Positions 25,948-34,962 of a stretch of 64,000 nt of DNA are shown here, in pieces. Numbering within the stretch: the stretch's first letter is position 1; every line of letters starts with the position of its first letter. Source of the stretch: Bacteroidia bacterium (GTDB taxonomy: Bacteria; Bacteroidota; Bacteroidia; 2-12-FULL-35-15); the NCBI GenBank assembly GCA_020051175.1, contig JAGVJJ010000044.1, positions 124,001-188,000 on the forward strand, in the 5' to 3' direction. A program made the position numbers and the translations under genes. Below the pieces are notes generated by a model. The model was given only the letters and a program-made list of their open reading frames with translations, was not told the origin of the DNA and made no database searches.

Positions 25948-28455
25948 TTGATTAAAAAGCACTATTCATATTTATACGTTTGTCTTATTGCCGTATTTTT
26001 CTCCCTCCCCTGGGGGGAGGGTAGGGGTGGGGCCTTGGCCCAAACTACCACTAAAGTAAGCGGAAAAGTAGTAGACGCAAACACAAGAGAGCCTCTGCCT
26101 TTCGTAAATGTTATACTAAAAGGCACACGCGCAGGTGCAACTACCGATTTAGACGGGTATTATTCAATTACAACAACTACCCCTGGCGATTCACTTGTTA
26201 TTTCCTACATCGGCTATAACCGCGTTGCCCGGGCTATAAAAAAAGGAGTGGAGCAGGAGGTGAATATTGGCCTTACCCAGGGGATAGAATTAATGGTGGT
26301 TGAGGTTAATCCCGGTGAAAACCCTGCTCACAGGATTTTGCGTAAAATCATTGCCAATAAGGACAAAAATAATGGTGAGCGCTTAACCGCCTATGAGTAC
26401 GAGGTTTACAATAAAATAGAATTTGATATCAACAATATCAATGACGATTTTAAAAATAAAAAACTCCTGCAGCCTTTCTCTTTTATATTTGATAACATTG
26501 ATAGCAGTAACATAAAAGAAAAGCCTTACCTGCCCGTATTTATGACCGAGTCCCTTTCGGACTATTATTACCGCAAAAATCCAAAGGTTCATAATGAGGT
26601 TATTAAAGCCAGCAAAGTAGCGGGTGTGGAAAATGCCAGTGTGTCCCAGTTCATGGGTGATATGTACCAAAAGTTTAATATTTATGACAACACGCTGATT
26701 GTATTCGGGAAAAACTTTGTGAGCCCCATCTCTGATAATGCCCTGTTCTATTATAAGTTTTATCTTATCGACAGCATGGAGGTGGATGGTTATAAATGTT
26801 ACCAGCTGCAGTTTAAGCCCAAACGTAAGCAGGAGCTGGCCTTTGTGGGAAATTTATGGGCTACTGATTCATCTTTTGCTGTAAAGCAGATTGAAATGAG
26901 CATTGCGGATGATGCAAACATTAACTTTATAAATTCTACAGCTGTAGTTCAAACTTTTACGCAGGTAAACGATGGATGGCTAGTAAAAAAAGAAAAGCTG
27001 GTGATTGATTTTAACCCGTATCCTATCGACCAGAAAAAAAAGAACATGCTTGGAATATATGGTCGCAGAACAGCATCGTATGATAAGTTTAAAGTGAATG
27101 CTCCAAAAGAAGATAATTTCTATTCATTCACCGAAAATTTAAAAGTGAATGATGATGCATTTGATAAAACAGATGATTTCTGGAAAACAAACCGTCACGA
27201 TTCCTTATCAAAAAACGAAAAGCAAATCTATCACATGGTGGATACCTTGCAATCCTTACCCGTATACCGCACCTGGATTGATGTTATACAGCTCTTTGTT
27301 ACCGGCTATAAAACAGTGGGTAACTTTGAGTATGGCCCGTATTACAATATATACAGCTACAATGAAATTGAAGGCAACCGTTTCCGCATGGGCGGACGTA
27401 CAAGTAACAAATTCAGCAAATGGTATGAACTGAGCGGATATTTAGCCTTTGGAACCCGTGACGAAAAGTTTAAATACAGCTTTGGCATGCGATCGTTTAT
27501 CGATAAAAAATCACGTACAATTGTCGGGCTGTATTACAAAAACGACAACGAGATATTGGGTCAAAGTCAGAACGGCTTTACAACTGACAATATCCTTGCT
27601 TCTATTTTCCGTATTACTCCATTACGGAATTTAACCAACGTAAAGCAGGTGCATTTTTACGTGGAAACTCAATGGTTCAGCGGTTTTACCTCTAAGCTGA
27701 GTTTTTACAACAGACAAATGCTGCCCCTGGCTGATTTCCATTATGAATTTGAAAAAGCACCAAACACGATTGCAATTAAAGACAAGATTGTAACATCTGA
27801 AGTCCGGTTGCTGACCCGTTTTGCATACAATGAAAAATACATTGACGGCACATTCTCGCGCGCCAGCCTGGGAACCCGCTATCCTATATTACAGGCTCAG
27901 TACACACTGGGCATAAAGGATATGTTCTATAGCGATTATAACTATCAAAAGCTAAGCATCAATGTAGACGATCGTATCCGTATCAATCCTATCGGGTATT
28001 TTGATTATGTTCTGGAATATGGAAAAACATGGGGCCGCCTGCCTTATCCGCTCATGACCATACACGGTGGTAATGAAACTTATATCTACGATATTTATGC
28101 GTTTAACGCAATGAATTACTACGAGTTTGTAAGCGATGAATATGCTTCAGCAACCATCTCACATCACTTTGACGGTTTTTTCCTTGACAGGATCCCATTG
28201 ATGCGTAAACTGAAATGGCGTGAAGTGGTGGGCGGCAAAATACTTGTTGGCAGGGTAAATGAAACAAATAAAAATGTGCTTATTTTTCCAGGATACTTGC
28301 ATACTTTAAACAACGGACCTTACATGGAAACTTCTGCAGGTATTGAAAATATATTTAAAATATTCAGGCTGGATGCCGTATGGCGTTTGTCTTACCTGGA
28401 TAATCCAAAAGCGCTTCCTTTCAATATAAAGGGAACAATGCAATTCACGTTCTAA
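25948..28455 (+). CDS. DUF5686 outer-membrane protein with carboxypeptidase-regulatory-like domain
   Basis: No ATG is present near the N-terminus. The frame can start at TTG 25942 or TTG 25948; I prefer 25948 ([19 protein letters not shown]), which gives a normal signal peptide. The mature protein begins near [19 protein letters not shown], a carboxypeptidase-regulatory-like beta-sandwich ([16 protein letters not shown]), and continues as the ~700-residue DUF5686 region ending in aromatic-rich beta strands ([11 protein letters not shown]). The family is thought to sit in the outer membrane; its function is not settled. Codons for PWGEGRGG, encoded by a GC-rich repeat at 26001-26033, interrupt the signal peptide between the hydrophobic core and the cleavage site. 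lptB follows after 8 bp. Confidence 0.85.
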   Translation: MIKKHYSYLYVCLIAVFFSLPWGEGRGGALAQTTTKVSGKVVDANTREPLPFVNVILKGTRAGATTDLDGYYSITTTTPGDSLVISYIGYNRVARAIKKGVEQEVNIGLTQGIELMVVEVNPGENPAHRILRKIIANKDKNNGERLTAYEYEVYNKIEFDINNINDDFKNKKLLQPFSFIFDNIDSSNIKEKPYLPVFMTESLSDYYYRKNPKVHNEVIKASKVAGVENASVSQFMGDMYQKFNIYDNTLIVFGKNFVSPISDNALFYYKFYLIDSMEVDGYKCYQLQFKPKRKQELAFVGNLWATDSSFAVKQIEMSIADDANINFINSTAVVQTFTQVNDGWLVKKEKLVIDFNPYPIDQKKKNMLGIYGRRTASYDKFKVNAPKEDNFYSFTENLKVNDDAFDKTDDFWKTNRHDSLSKNEKQIYHMVDTLQSLPVYRTWIDVIQLFVTGYKTVGNFEYGPYYNIYSYNEIEGNRFRMGGRTSNKFSKWYELSGYLAFGTRDEKFKYSFGMRSFIDKKSRTIVGLYYKNDNEILGQSQNGFTTDNILASIFRITPLRNLTNVKQVHFYVETQWFSGFTSKLSFYNRQMLPLADFHYEFEKAPNTIAIKDKIVTSEVRLLTRFAYNEKYIDGTFSRASLGTRYPILQAQYTLGIKDMFYSDYNYQKLSINVDDRIRINPIGYFDYVLEYGKTWGRLPYPLMTIHGGNETYIYDIYAFNAMNYYEFVSDEYASATISHHFDGFFLDRIPLMRKLKWREVVGGKILVGRVNETNKNVLIFPGYLHTLNNGPYMETSAGIENIFKIFRLDAVWRLSYLDNPKALPFNIKGTMQFTF
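26001..26033. repeat. GC-rich hairpin repeat inside a signal-peptide coding region
   Basis: A CTCCC/GGGAG palindrome followed by TAGGGGTGGGG, in-frame within the DUF5686 gene. The same organisation (palindrome then GATGGGGGAGAGG) occurs at 38799-38833. The element is far more GC-rich than its surroundings. Confidence 0.7.
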
Positions 28456-28463
28456 TAGTTCTG

Positions 28464-29216
28464 ATGATGATTTTAAGAACCGAAAATTTAATAAAAAAAT
28501 ACAAAAGCCGTACAGTTGCTAAAAACGTGAGTGTGCAGGTGCAGCAAGGCGAAATCGTTGGTCTTCTGGGTCCCAATGGTGCCGGTAAAACTACCTCGTT
28601 TTACATGATTGTTGGGATGATACAGCCAAACTCGGGCAAAATATTTCTGGAAGACAAGGATATTACCGATGAGCCTATGTATAAACGTGCACAGCTCGGA
28701 ATCGGTTACCTGGCGCAGGAAGCATCTGTTTTCAGAAAGCTGAGTGTGGAAGACAATATCCGTGCAATACTTGAAATGACAAAGCTTAGCAAACAGGCGC
28801 AAAGCGAAAAGCTGGAAGAGTTGCTCAACGAGTTCCATCTGCAGCACATCCGCAAAAACCTTGGCGACAGGCTTTCTGGCGGTGAGCGCAGGCGTACTGA
28901 AATAGCCCGCTGCCTGGCTGCAGATCCTAAATTCATATTATTAGATGAACCTTTTGCAGGAGTTGACCCTATTGCAGTAGAAGATATTCAAACCATTGTG
29001 GCAAAGCTGAAGCAACGCAATATTGGGATCTTAATTACCGATCACAACGTACAGGAAACCCTTCAGATTACCGACAGGGCTTATCTTCTGTTTGAAGGTA
29101 GTATCCTCAAAGCCGGCACCGCTGAGGAACTGGCCAGCGATGAGCAGGTAAGACGAGTTTATCTGGGTAAAAACTTCGAGCTCCGAAAAAAGGTGGAAGC
29201 TGCAGTGAAAAGCTAA
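28464..29216 (+). CDS. lptB: Lipopolysaccharide export ABC transporter ATP-binding protein
   Basis: A 250-residue ABC ATPase with Walker [13 protein letters not shown]-loop [20 protein letters not shown], signature [16 protein letters not shown] and Walker [16 protein letters not shown], followed by the switch histidine in [10 protein letters not shown]. The [13 protein letters not shown] and FAGVDPIAV wording is specific to LptB, which energises LPS extraction from the inner membrane with LptF and LptG. It sits 8 bp after the DUF5686 gene, so the two envelope genes are likely co-transcribed. Its stop overlaps the convergent SdiA-regulated-type gene. Two consecutive Met codons (28464, 28467) leave the exact start open. 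Confidence 0.95.
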   Translation: MMILRTENLIKKYKSRTVAKNVSVQVQQGEIVGLLGPNGAGKTTSFYMIVGMIQPNSGKIFLEDKDITDEPMYKRAQLGIGYLAQEASVFRKLSVEDNIRAILEMTKLSKQAQSEKLEELLNEFHLQHIRKNLGDRLSGGERRRTEIARCLAADPKFILLDEPFAGVDPIAVEDIQTIVAKLKQRNIGILITDHNVQETLQITDRAYLLFEGSILKAGTAEELASDEQVRRVYLGKNFELRKKVEAAVKS

Positions 29217-30118
29217 CTCTTTTTATATTCGAATTTTAATATCGTTGGCTTTTTATCCTGTGCCTCGTTACTGATCAGCATATCTCCATTGGGTAAAAAA
29301 GTAAGGCCTTCCGCTTTATTAAACAAATTAAGGTTTAGGCTAAAAAGCTCTAAAATATTGCCTTTTTCATCAATTATTAAAAGCAGCCTGTCGCTCGCAG
29401 AAAGAACATAAATGCTATTTTCAAAAGGATGTATAGCTATGGCCGAGGGTCTGAAATTAAAGCTGCTTATCGTTTTACCCGTTTTTTTGATTGTGCGTGT
29501 TGGTATAGGAATCTTCTGCTCTTTCGCTTTCGCCTCTATTTTATGGATGTCTAGTTTGTATACAGGCTCTGATAAGAGTGTTTTTGATGTAAGGTCAAAA
29601 CCGTATATCAACCGTATTTGTTTACTTTCAACTTCTTTCACGGTTTTACTTTTGGCCGCAATGAGCAGCCGCTTGTGCTTTTTGTCATAACAAAGGCCTT
29701 CATTATCAGGTGAAGGCAGGTTGAGTTGGTATTCTTTGGTTTTTACAGGGGATGATGTATAATTTACATACTCAATCAAAACACCATCACTTCTGAGCAA
29801 ATACATTGTGCTGCCCACAAGCGCCAGCTCTTCATAATCTCCGGCTATTTCAGAAGAATATTCCTTACTGATTACTTCTTTTTCAAGATCATAAACAAAT
29901 ATGGATTCTTTCTCGTCCTGTACGCAGGCAATTTTATCCTGGGCAAGAGTAGTAAGTCCTGATACCTCGTTCAAAACGGTCGGTAGCACATAACTCTTTT
30001 GAGGAGACGTTAGCTGGTAATGAAACTCTTCTTTCATACTTGCGGGATAAAAAGCAACAAGTGTCAGCAATGAGAGGCTGCAACAAATAAGGCTTAATAA
30101 AACAGATGTTTTTTTCAC
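29213..30118 (-). CDS. SdiA-regulated-domain beta-propeller protein
   Basis: I place the start at GTG 30118 ([16 protein letters not shown]), which gives a signal/anchor peptide. The in-frame ATG at 30184 would overlap the DinB gene and adds a Cys-rich, non-signal-like extension. The ~301-residue protein has SdiA-regulated/YjiK-like features: [58 protein letters not shown] and [19 protein letters not shown]. The fold is a periplasmic or surface beta-propeller of unknown ligand. It lies 46 bp downstream of the DinB gene and is convergent with lptB, sharing the stop region. Confidence 0.8.
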   Translation of the reverse strand: MKKTSVLLSLICCSLSLLTLVAFYPASMKEEFHYQLTSPQKSYVLPTVLNEVSGLTTLAQDKIACVQDEKESIFVYDLEKEVISKEYSSEIAGDYEELALVGSTMYLLRSDGVLIEYVNYTSSPVKTKEYQLNLPSPDNEGLCYDKKHKRLLIAAKSKTVKEVESKQIRLIYGFDLTSKTLLSEPVYKLDIHKIEAKAKEQKIPIPTRTIKKTGKTISSFNFRPSAIAIHPFENSIYVLSASDRLLLIIDEKGNILELFSLNLNLFNKAEGLTFLPNGDMLISNEAQDKKPTILKFEYKKS

Positions 30119-30164
30119 GTTGTAATTGACTGATTTACGTGTACAACAAAAAAAGGATGCCGTT

Positions 30165-30692
30165 TCAGGCAGGAAAAAGCGCATTTGCCTTCAATTCCTC
30201 TATCTGATGAATATGGCGTTCGGTATGGCTCACCAAAAAGTGTACCCAGTCTGTTGGGGTCATATAGCCAAGTATAGGGTGTTTGTATGTTCGCACATCC
30301 TGCTCTACCGGATACGAGTTAATATATTCTATTACACGTTTGGTGATGCTATCAAGATGCTGTGCGGCATCAGCACTATTTGTAAATTTACCTGCAGGCT
30401 TCACAAAATCGGGGGCCGGAACCTTAAAAGAGCGTCCTTTTACCAAAAGTTTATCCAGTTTTTCAGGGCCAAACAACTCCGTACGGACATTATCCGGTAT
30501 GTTTTCATGTGTAATACCTGTTAAGGCAGCAAGTACCGCCTTGTCTATCAGGTAAATATGTTCCAGGCATTCCAGTACCGACCAACAGTTGTCAGCGGGC
30601 TTAAATCGCACCTGTCCCTCATTCAATGAGTTATACGACTCATGAAGTTTAGCCGTATTGCTTTTTATCTTATCCGACAGGTTTATTGACAT
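30165..30692 (-). CDS. DinB-family metal-binding protein
   Basis: A 175-residue four-helix-bundle protein of the DinB/YfiT superfamily. NCWSVLECLEHIYLIDKAV supplies the first conserved His and FLVSHTERHIHQIEEL the HxxxH pair, which together form the metal site. Members are often thiol-dependent transferases or of unknown role; no substrate can be assigned here. PILGYMTPTDWVHF before the last helix is also typical. It is upstream of, and probably co-transcribed with, the SdiA-regulated-type gene. No signal peptide is present, so it is cytoplasmic. Confidence 0.82.
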   Translation of the reverse strand: MSINLSDKIKSNTAKLHESYNSLNEGQVRFKPADNCWSVLECLEHIYLIDKAVLAALTGITHENIPDNVRTELFGPEKLDKLLVKGRSFKVPAPDFVKPAGKFTNSADAAQHLDSITKRVIEYINSYPVEQDVRTYKHPILGYMTPTDWVHFLVSHTERHIHQIEELKANALFPA

Positions 30693-30757
30693 TTTTTTTG
30701 TTTTAATTTGCTGATTTACAGTCTGTTGGAAGTCGGTGAAACCGGAAGCGCAGCTAA

Positions 30758-31009
30758 TTAATTCTCAAAAATCTCAAATTCATAAAATTCCATGATCTGG
30801 TTGGCCAAAAGCTTCTTACAAGCTTCATCTACTTTTTGAGTTGCCGCATCTTTTGAGGGAGCTTCAATTTCCAGCGTAATGTGTTTGCCGATGCGCACAT
30901 TTTGTATTTCAGGTAAACCCAGGTTTTTCATGCTTCCTGTAACCGCTTTACCTTGTGGGTCCAATAATGCTTTTAATGGCATCACATCTATCTCTGCTCT
31001 GTATTTCAT
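30758..31009 (-). CDS. purS: Phosphoribosylformylglycinamidine synthase subunit PurS
   Basis: An 83-residue protein matching the small PurS subunit: RAEIDVMPLKALLDPQGKAV at the start, then NLGLPEIQNVRIGKHITLEI and ACKKLLANQIMEFYEFEIF. PurS bridges PurL and the glutaminase PurQ in the fourth step of purine synthesis. Here it lies 19 bp downstream of pssA rather than next to purQ or purL, neither of which is in the window. A stand-alone purS implies a split PurLQS complex encoded elsewhere. Confidence 0.93.
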   Translation of the reverse strand: MKYRAEIDVMPLKALLDPQGKAVTGSMKNLGLPEIQNVRIGKHITLEIEAPSKDAATQKVDEACKKLLANQIMEFYEFEIFEN

Positions 31010-31028
31010 GGGTGTAATTTGTTTATTA

Positions 31029-31865
31029 TTAATGTGTTATGTTGTTTTTGCCTGCTTGTTGCTCCTGTATATTGTTAACCACCGACAAAATGATATACAA
31101 AAATATAATAAAAGGAATTGCGATAAACTTAAAAAGAAATAATAATATCAACGCTGTTAGCAGAAACGAGTAGCGTATTTTATTATCTGCCCAGCCAAAG
31201 TTTTTGAACTTAAGGGCAAAAAGTGGAAGTTCAGCAACAAGTAGAAATGACATTAGGGTGGAAAGGCCACCTAAAAAGTAAACATTGTAAAGTAACGGAC
31301 GTAAATCCATCCCCATCATAAAAGGTTGATTGTCAGTAATTAATGGTAGGGAGCAAATTAGTATTGCATTTGCCGGAGTTGGAACTCCGATAAAAGAGTT
31401 CGTCTGACGTGTATCAATATTAAATTTTGCAAGGCGTATGGCAGAGAAGATTGGGATTAAAAAGCCTATTGCCGGAATTAATAGAATAAAAAGGTTAGTA
31501 TCAATTCCATATTTTGAAAGCTCTCTTAAAATAGGCATGGAAACATGAAATATTCCATTATACGCATTGTGAGCAAGATGAGGATCCATGCCCAATAAAG
31601 ACATCAACATCATTTTAAAAACAATAACCCCCGGCACTACCCCAAATGTTACCATATCGGCAAGCGAATCAAGCTGTTTTCCAATGTCAGAATGAACCTT
31701 CAGTAGCCTTGCGGTAAAGCCATCAAAAAAGTCGAGCACTGCTGCAATCCCTACAAAATAAGCACTTAACACCAGGTTGCCATTAAAAGCTGTTGTAATT
31801 GCCAGGCATCCGCACAACAAATTGCCACAGGTAATGGTGTTTGGTATATGTTTTTTAATATTCAT
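31029..31865 (-). CDS. pssA: CDP-diacylglycerol-serine O-phosphatidyltransferase
   Basis: A 278-residue integral membrane enzyme with the CDP-alcohol phosphatidyltransferase motif DGFTARLLKVHSDIGKQLD continuing SLAD, that is DGx2ARx8Gx3Dx3D with all acidic residues present. NTITCGNLLCGCLAI precedes it. It makes phosphatidylserine from CDP-diacylglycerol and serine, the precursor of phosphatidylethanolamine. About seven hydrophobic segments are visible. purS follows 19 bp downstream on the same strand. The upstream region holds a degenerate repeat array and diverges to a PorV/PorQ-family gene. Confidence 0.93.
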   Translation of the reverse strand: MNIKKHIPNTITCGNLLCGCLAITTAFNGNLVLSAYFVGIAAVLDFFDGFTARLLKVHSDIGKQLDSLADMVTFGVVPGVIVFKMMLMSLLGMDPHLAHNAYNGIFHVSMPILRELSKYGIDTNLFILLIPAIGFLIPIFSAIRLAKFNIDTRQTNSFIGVPTPANAILICSLPLITDNQPFMMGMDLRPLLYNVYFLGGLSTLMSFLLVAELPLFALKFKNFGWADNKIRYSFLLTALILLFLFKFIAIPFIIFLYIILSVVNNIQEQQAGKNNITH

Positions 31866-32045
31866 CTGAAAAACCGAAAGTACGAAAATACTGTTTTAAG
31901 ACAAGAAGGCAATAAAAAACAAAAAAATACGTTTCTGGAATGGAAATTATAGTCATTTATTAATGGAATCCAATTGGTAAATTAACCAGTTAGCAATAGG
32001 CAGTTGGCAAATAAAAAAATAAGTAAAATATGTAATATATAATAG

Positions 32046-32107
32046 ATTCGTTATTCGTTTTAATTCGTAATTCGTTGACATGGTTTCGTAAATTCGTTAC
32101 CATTCGT
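32046..32107. repeat. Degenerate ATTCGT repeat array
   Basis: Seven copies of ATTCGT (one as TTTCGT) start at 32046, 32053, 32063, 32070, 32084, 32092 and 32102, with irregular spacing of 7-14 bases. The array fills the gap between pssA and the PorV/PorQ-family gene. An A-rich stretch with AGTTGGCAA-like words precedes it. No coding frame is apparent. Confidence 0.6.
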
Positions 32108-32148
32108 TTATCCGTAACCAAATTTTAGCTTATTTTTATCGCTCATTT

Positions 32149-33219
32149 ATGATTAAGAGATTTTTAGCACTTGTTTTTGTTTTAAGCTTTTGGGGATACG
32201 GTTACGCACAGGCACCCAAATACAGCAACGAATTTTTAAATGTTGGTGTAGGCGCACGTGCGTTGGGGATGTCAAATGCCTACGTTGTTGCTGCAAACGA
32301 TGTAACTGCCGGATACTGGAACCCTGCTGGTTTATTAGGTATTGGTAACCAGCACCAGGTGGCCCTTATGCACAGCGAATATTTTGCCGGAATTGCCAAA
32401 TACGATTATGGCGCCTATGCAACCCGCCTCGATAGTTCAAGTGCATTGGGTTTTACTGTTATAAGGTTCGGGATAGATGATATACCCAATACTACTGAGC
32501 TCATCGATGCTTATGGAAATGTAGATTATAGCCGTATCACCACATTTTCAGCGGTAGATTATGCCTTTATTGTTTCCTATGCTAAAACAATGAAAGTTCC
32601 TGGCCTCAGGGTAGGGGCAAATGCTAAAATTATACGCAGGAGAATTGGCGACTTTGCAGGTGCCTGGGGCTTAGGATTAGATGCGGGTGCTCAGTACGAC
32701 TATAAAAAATGGAAGTTTGCTGCCATGGCACGTGATGTTACATCTACATTCAATGCCTGGTCGTTTAACCTTTCCGAATCTACCAAAGCCGTTTTTACTG
32801 CTACGGGTAATGAAATTCCTGAAAATTCCGTAGAAGTTACCTTGCCAAAATTGTTGTTGGGAGGTGCCCGTAAATTTGATTTTAAGCACAACATCTCTTT
32901 GCTTGCTGAGCTTGATTTGGATGCAACTTTTGATGGCAAACGGAATGTGTTGATTAAAAGCAATTTTGCAAGTATTGACCCTCGCCTGGGTTTTGAAGCA
33001 TCTTACATGAACCTGGTGTTTTTAAGAACCGGTATTGGCAATTACATGTCCTATACTGATGCTATCGGTAAACGCATAAGGACTTTCCAGCCCAACATAG
33101 GGATCGGGGTAAAGATTAAATCAGTTACCATCGACTATGCATTTACAGATATTGGCGATCAATCAGACGTACTTTATTCAAATGTTTTTTCAGTGAGGGT
33201 GGATATCAATAAAAAGTAA
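32149..33219 (+). CDS. PorV/PorQ-family outer-membrane protein
   Basis: A 356-residue protein with a signal peptide (IKRFLALVFVLSFWGYGYAQ). The mature start KYSNEFLNVGVGARALGMS followed by DVTAGYWNPAGL is diagnostic of the PorV/PorQ (UPF0164) family. The body is a predicted 14-strand beta-barrel rich in alternating aromatic residues. PorV shuttles substrates from the type IX translocon to the attachment machinery; related paralogues serve gliding or have unknown roles. Lack of other por genes nearby and a NAYVVAANDVTAGY start fit a PorV2-like paralogue rather than the core PorV. Cargo proteins with sorting domains occur at 42591 and 52353. Confidence 0.85.
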   Translation: MIKRFLALVFVLSFWGYGYAQAPKYSNEFLNVGVGARALGMSNAYVVAANDVTAGYWNPAGLLGIGNQHQVALMHSEYFAGIAKYDYGAYATRLDSSSALGFTVIRFGIDDIPNTTELIDAYGNVDYSRITTFSAVDYAFIVSYAKTMKVPGLRVGANAKIIRRRIGDFAGAWGLGLDAGAQYDYKKWKFAAMARDVTSTFNAWSFNLSESTKAVFTATGNEIPENSVEVTLPKLLLGGARKFDFKHNISLLAELDLDATFDGKRNVLIKSNFASIDPRLGFEASYMNLVFLRTGIGNYMSYTDAIGKRIRTFQPNIGIGVKIKSVTIDYAFTDIGDQSDVLYSNVFSVRVDINKK

Positions 33220-33243
33220 AAAATCGTATTCTGTACATTTAAA

Positions 33244-34848
33244 TTGAAAAGTTACCAGCTGTTTTTACTTTCCCTTCTAAGCGCATTACTACTGGCTTTT
33301 GGCTGGTTCCCTCACGGTTTTGTTCCTTTACTGTTTATTGCATTTGTGCCTTTGCTAATGGTGGAAAATGCAGTATTCAGGAATCCCGGTAAATACCATC
33401 CATTAACACTTATTGCCTGCACTTATCTTTCCTTTTTCTTATGGAATGTTTTAACCACCTGGTGGATAAAAAATGCTTCTTTGGGTGGTGCTGCAATGGC
33501 AATTATATGCAACGCGCTTTTAATGACTTTCACGTTTATTCTTTTTCATAATACACGGAAAAGGTTAGACGAAAAGTGGCGTAGCCTCGTATTCATCAGC
33601 TTTTGGCTAACCTTCGAATTCCTGCATCACGATTGGGATCTTACCTGGACATGGCTTACCCTCGGAAACGCGTTTGCCGATGTGCCCGGGTGGATACAAT
33701 GGTATGAATATACCGGAGTTTTTGGTGGCAGCTTGTGGGTTTTGATAATCAATTGTTTTGTTTTTACCGGCATTTCAAAGTTGGAAGCCTTTAATAAACA
33801 AGCTGTTCTGAAGCTTGTTAAAAGCAAGGCTCCTGCATTACTGGCCTTGCTGGTTGTTCCGGTAGGTCTTTCATACTTAATTTTGGCGACTTCTTCCGGC
33901 TTAACAAATTCTGTGAATGCTGTAATTGTACAGCCCAATATTGATCCCTACAATGAGAAGTTTGTCAGTGACTACGAAGAACAGTTGCAAAAAATGCTGA
34001 AACTGGCCGCAGAAAAAGCCGATTCAACAACCGATTATGTTATTTTCCCTGAAACAGCGCTCACTGAAAATTTATGGGAAAACCAACTGAAACAAAGCAG
34101 CAGCATACATATTCTAAAGGAATTTTTAAAAGCCTATCCGAAAATGAAAATCATTGTTGGAGCATCTACAGCAAAGGTTTATGAACCCGGTGAACAGCTA
34201 TCTGCAACTGCCCGCAAATTTACACAGCAGGATGGTTTTTATGATTCCTACAACACTGCAATTCAGTTGGATAGCAGTAATAACATACAGCTGTACCACA
34301 AGTCAAGGCTGGTACCTGGTGTTGAAAAAATGCCTTTCCCCTTTATTTTCAAATACCTTGATAAGCTGGCTATTGATATGGGGGGGACAACCGGAAGCCT
34401 TGGTACGCAGGACGAACGAACGGTTTTTACTTCCGGAAATGATTCTGTTAAAGCAGCACCAGTCATTTGCTATGAGAGTGTTTACGGAGAATTTGTATCT
34501 GACTATATCCGCGCAGGTGCTTCATTTATTGCCATTATTACCAATGATGGCTGGTGGGGCGATACTCCGGGCTACAAACAGCATTTGAAGTACGGTACAT
34601 TGCGGGCCATCGAAACCCGCAGATACATTGCACGCTCTGCGAATACAGGCATTTCATGTGTTATTACCGACAAAGGCGAAATTCAGCAGGCTTCATCCTG
34701 GTGGACACCGGATGCCATAAAGGCAAAAATTTATCTGAACAACACACTTACCTTTTACACAAAATATGGTGATTTTATTGCCCGTTTCACCATGTACCTT
34801 TCTTTTGCATTAATTGCATATTCCCTGTTTTTGCGCTTTAAAAGATAA
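33244..34848 (+). CDS. lnt: Apolipoprotein N-acyltransferase
   Basis: The start is TTG 33244, giving KSYQLFLLSLLSALLLAFGW; no better ATG exists near the N-terminus. The 534 residues comprise about seven membrane segments and a periplasmic nitrilase domain with the catalytic triad Glu270 (FPETALTEN), Lys353 (YHKSRLVPG) and Cys409 (VICYESVYGEF). Lnt adds the third acyl chain to lipoprotein N-termini on the outer face of the inner membrane. NDGWWGDTPGYKQHL is a further family signature. It lies 24 bp after the PorV/PorQ gene. Confidence 0.93.
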   Translation: MKSYQLFLLSLLSALLLAFGWFPHGFVPLLFIAFVPLLMVENAVFRNPGKYHPLTLIACTYLSFFLWNVLTTWWIKNASLGGAAMAIICNALLMTFTFILFHNTRKRLDEKWRSLVFISFWLTFEFLHHDWDLTWTWLTLGNAFADVPGWIQWYEYTGVFGGSLWVLIINCFVFTGISKLEAFNKQAVLKLVKSKAPALLALLVVPVGLSYLILATSSGLTNSVNAVIVQPNIDPYNEKFVSDYEEQLQKMLKLAAEKADSTTDYVIFPETALTENLWENQLKQSSSIHILKEFLKAYPKMKIIVGASTAKVYEPGEQLSATARKFTQQDGFYDSYNTAIQLDSSNNIQLYHKSRLVPGVEKMPFPFIFKYLDKLAIDMGGTTGSLGTQDERTVFTSGNDSVKAAPVICYESVYGEFVSDYIRAGASFIAIITNDGWWGDTPGYKQHLKYGTLRAIETRRYIARSANTGISCVITDKGEIQQASSWWTPDAIKAKIYLNNTLTFYTKYGDFIARFTMYLSFALIAYSLFLRFKR

Positions 34849-34858
34849 GTTTAATTAG

Positions 34859-34866
34859 TAAATTTG
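34859..34866 (+). promoter_or_regulatory. Candidate Bacteroidota -7 promoter element
   Basis: TAAATTTG matches TAnnTTTG, 97 bases upstream of the dihydrolipoyl dehydrogenase ATG. A TTTG occurs at 34830-34833, slightly farther than the usual spacing. Confidence 0.45.
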
Positions 34867-34962
34867 CAGGCCGGAAATCAGCTCGACTGTCGTGCACTGA
34901 TTCCTTCGAAAAAAACAATTGGTACATACCGTATTCGGTATTTCTTACTTAGATAAATTAAT

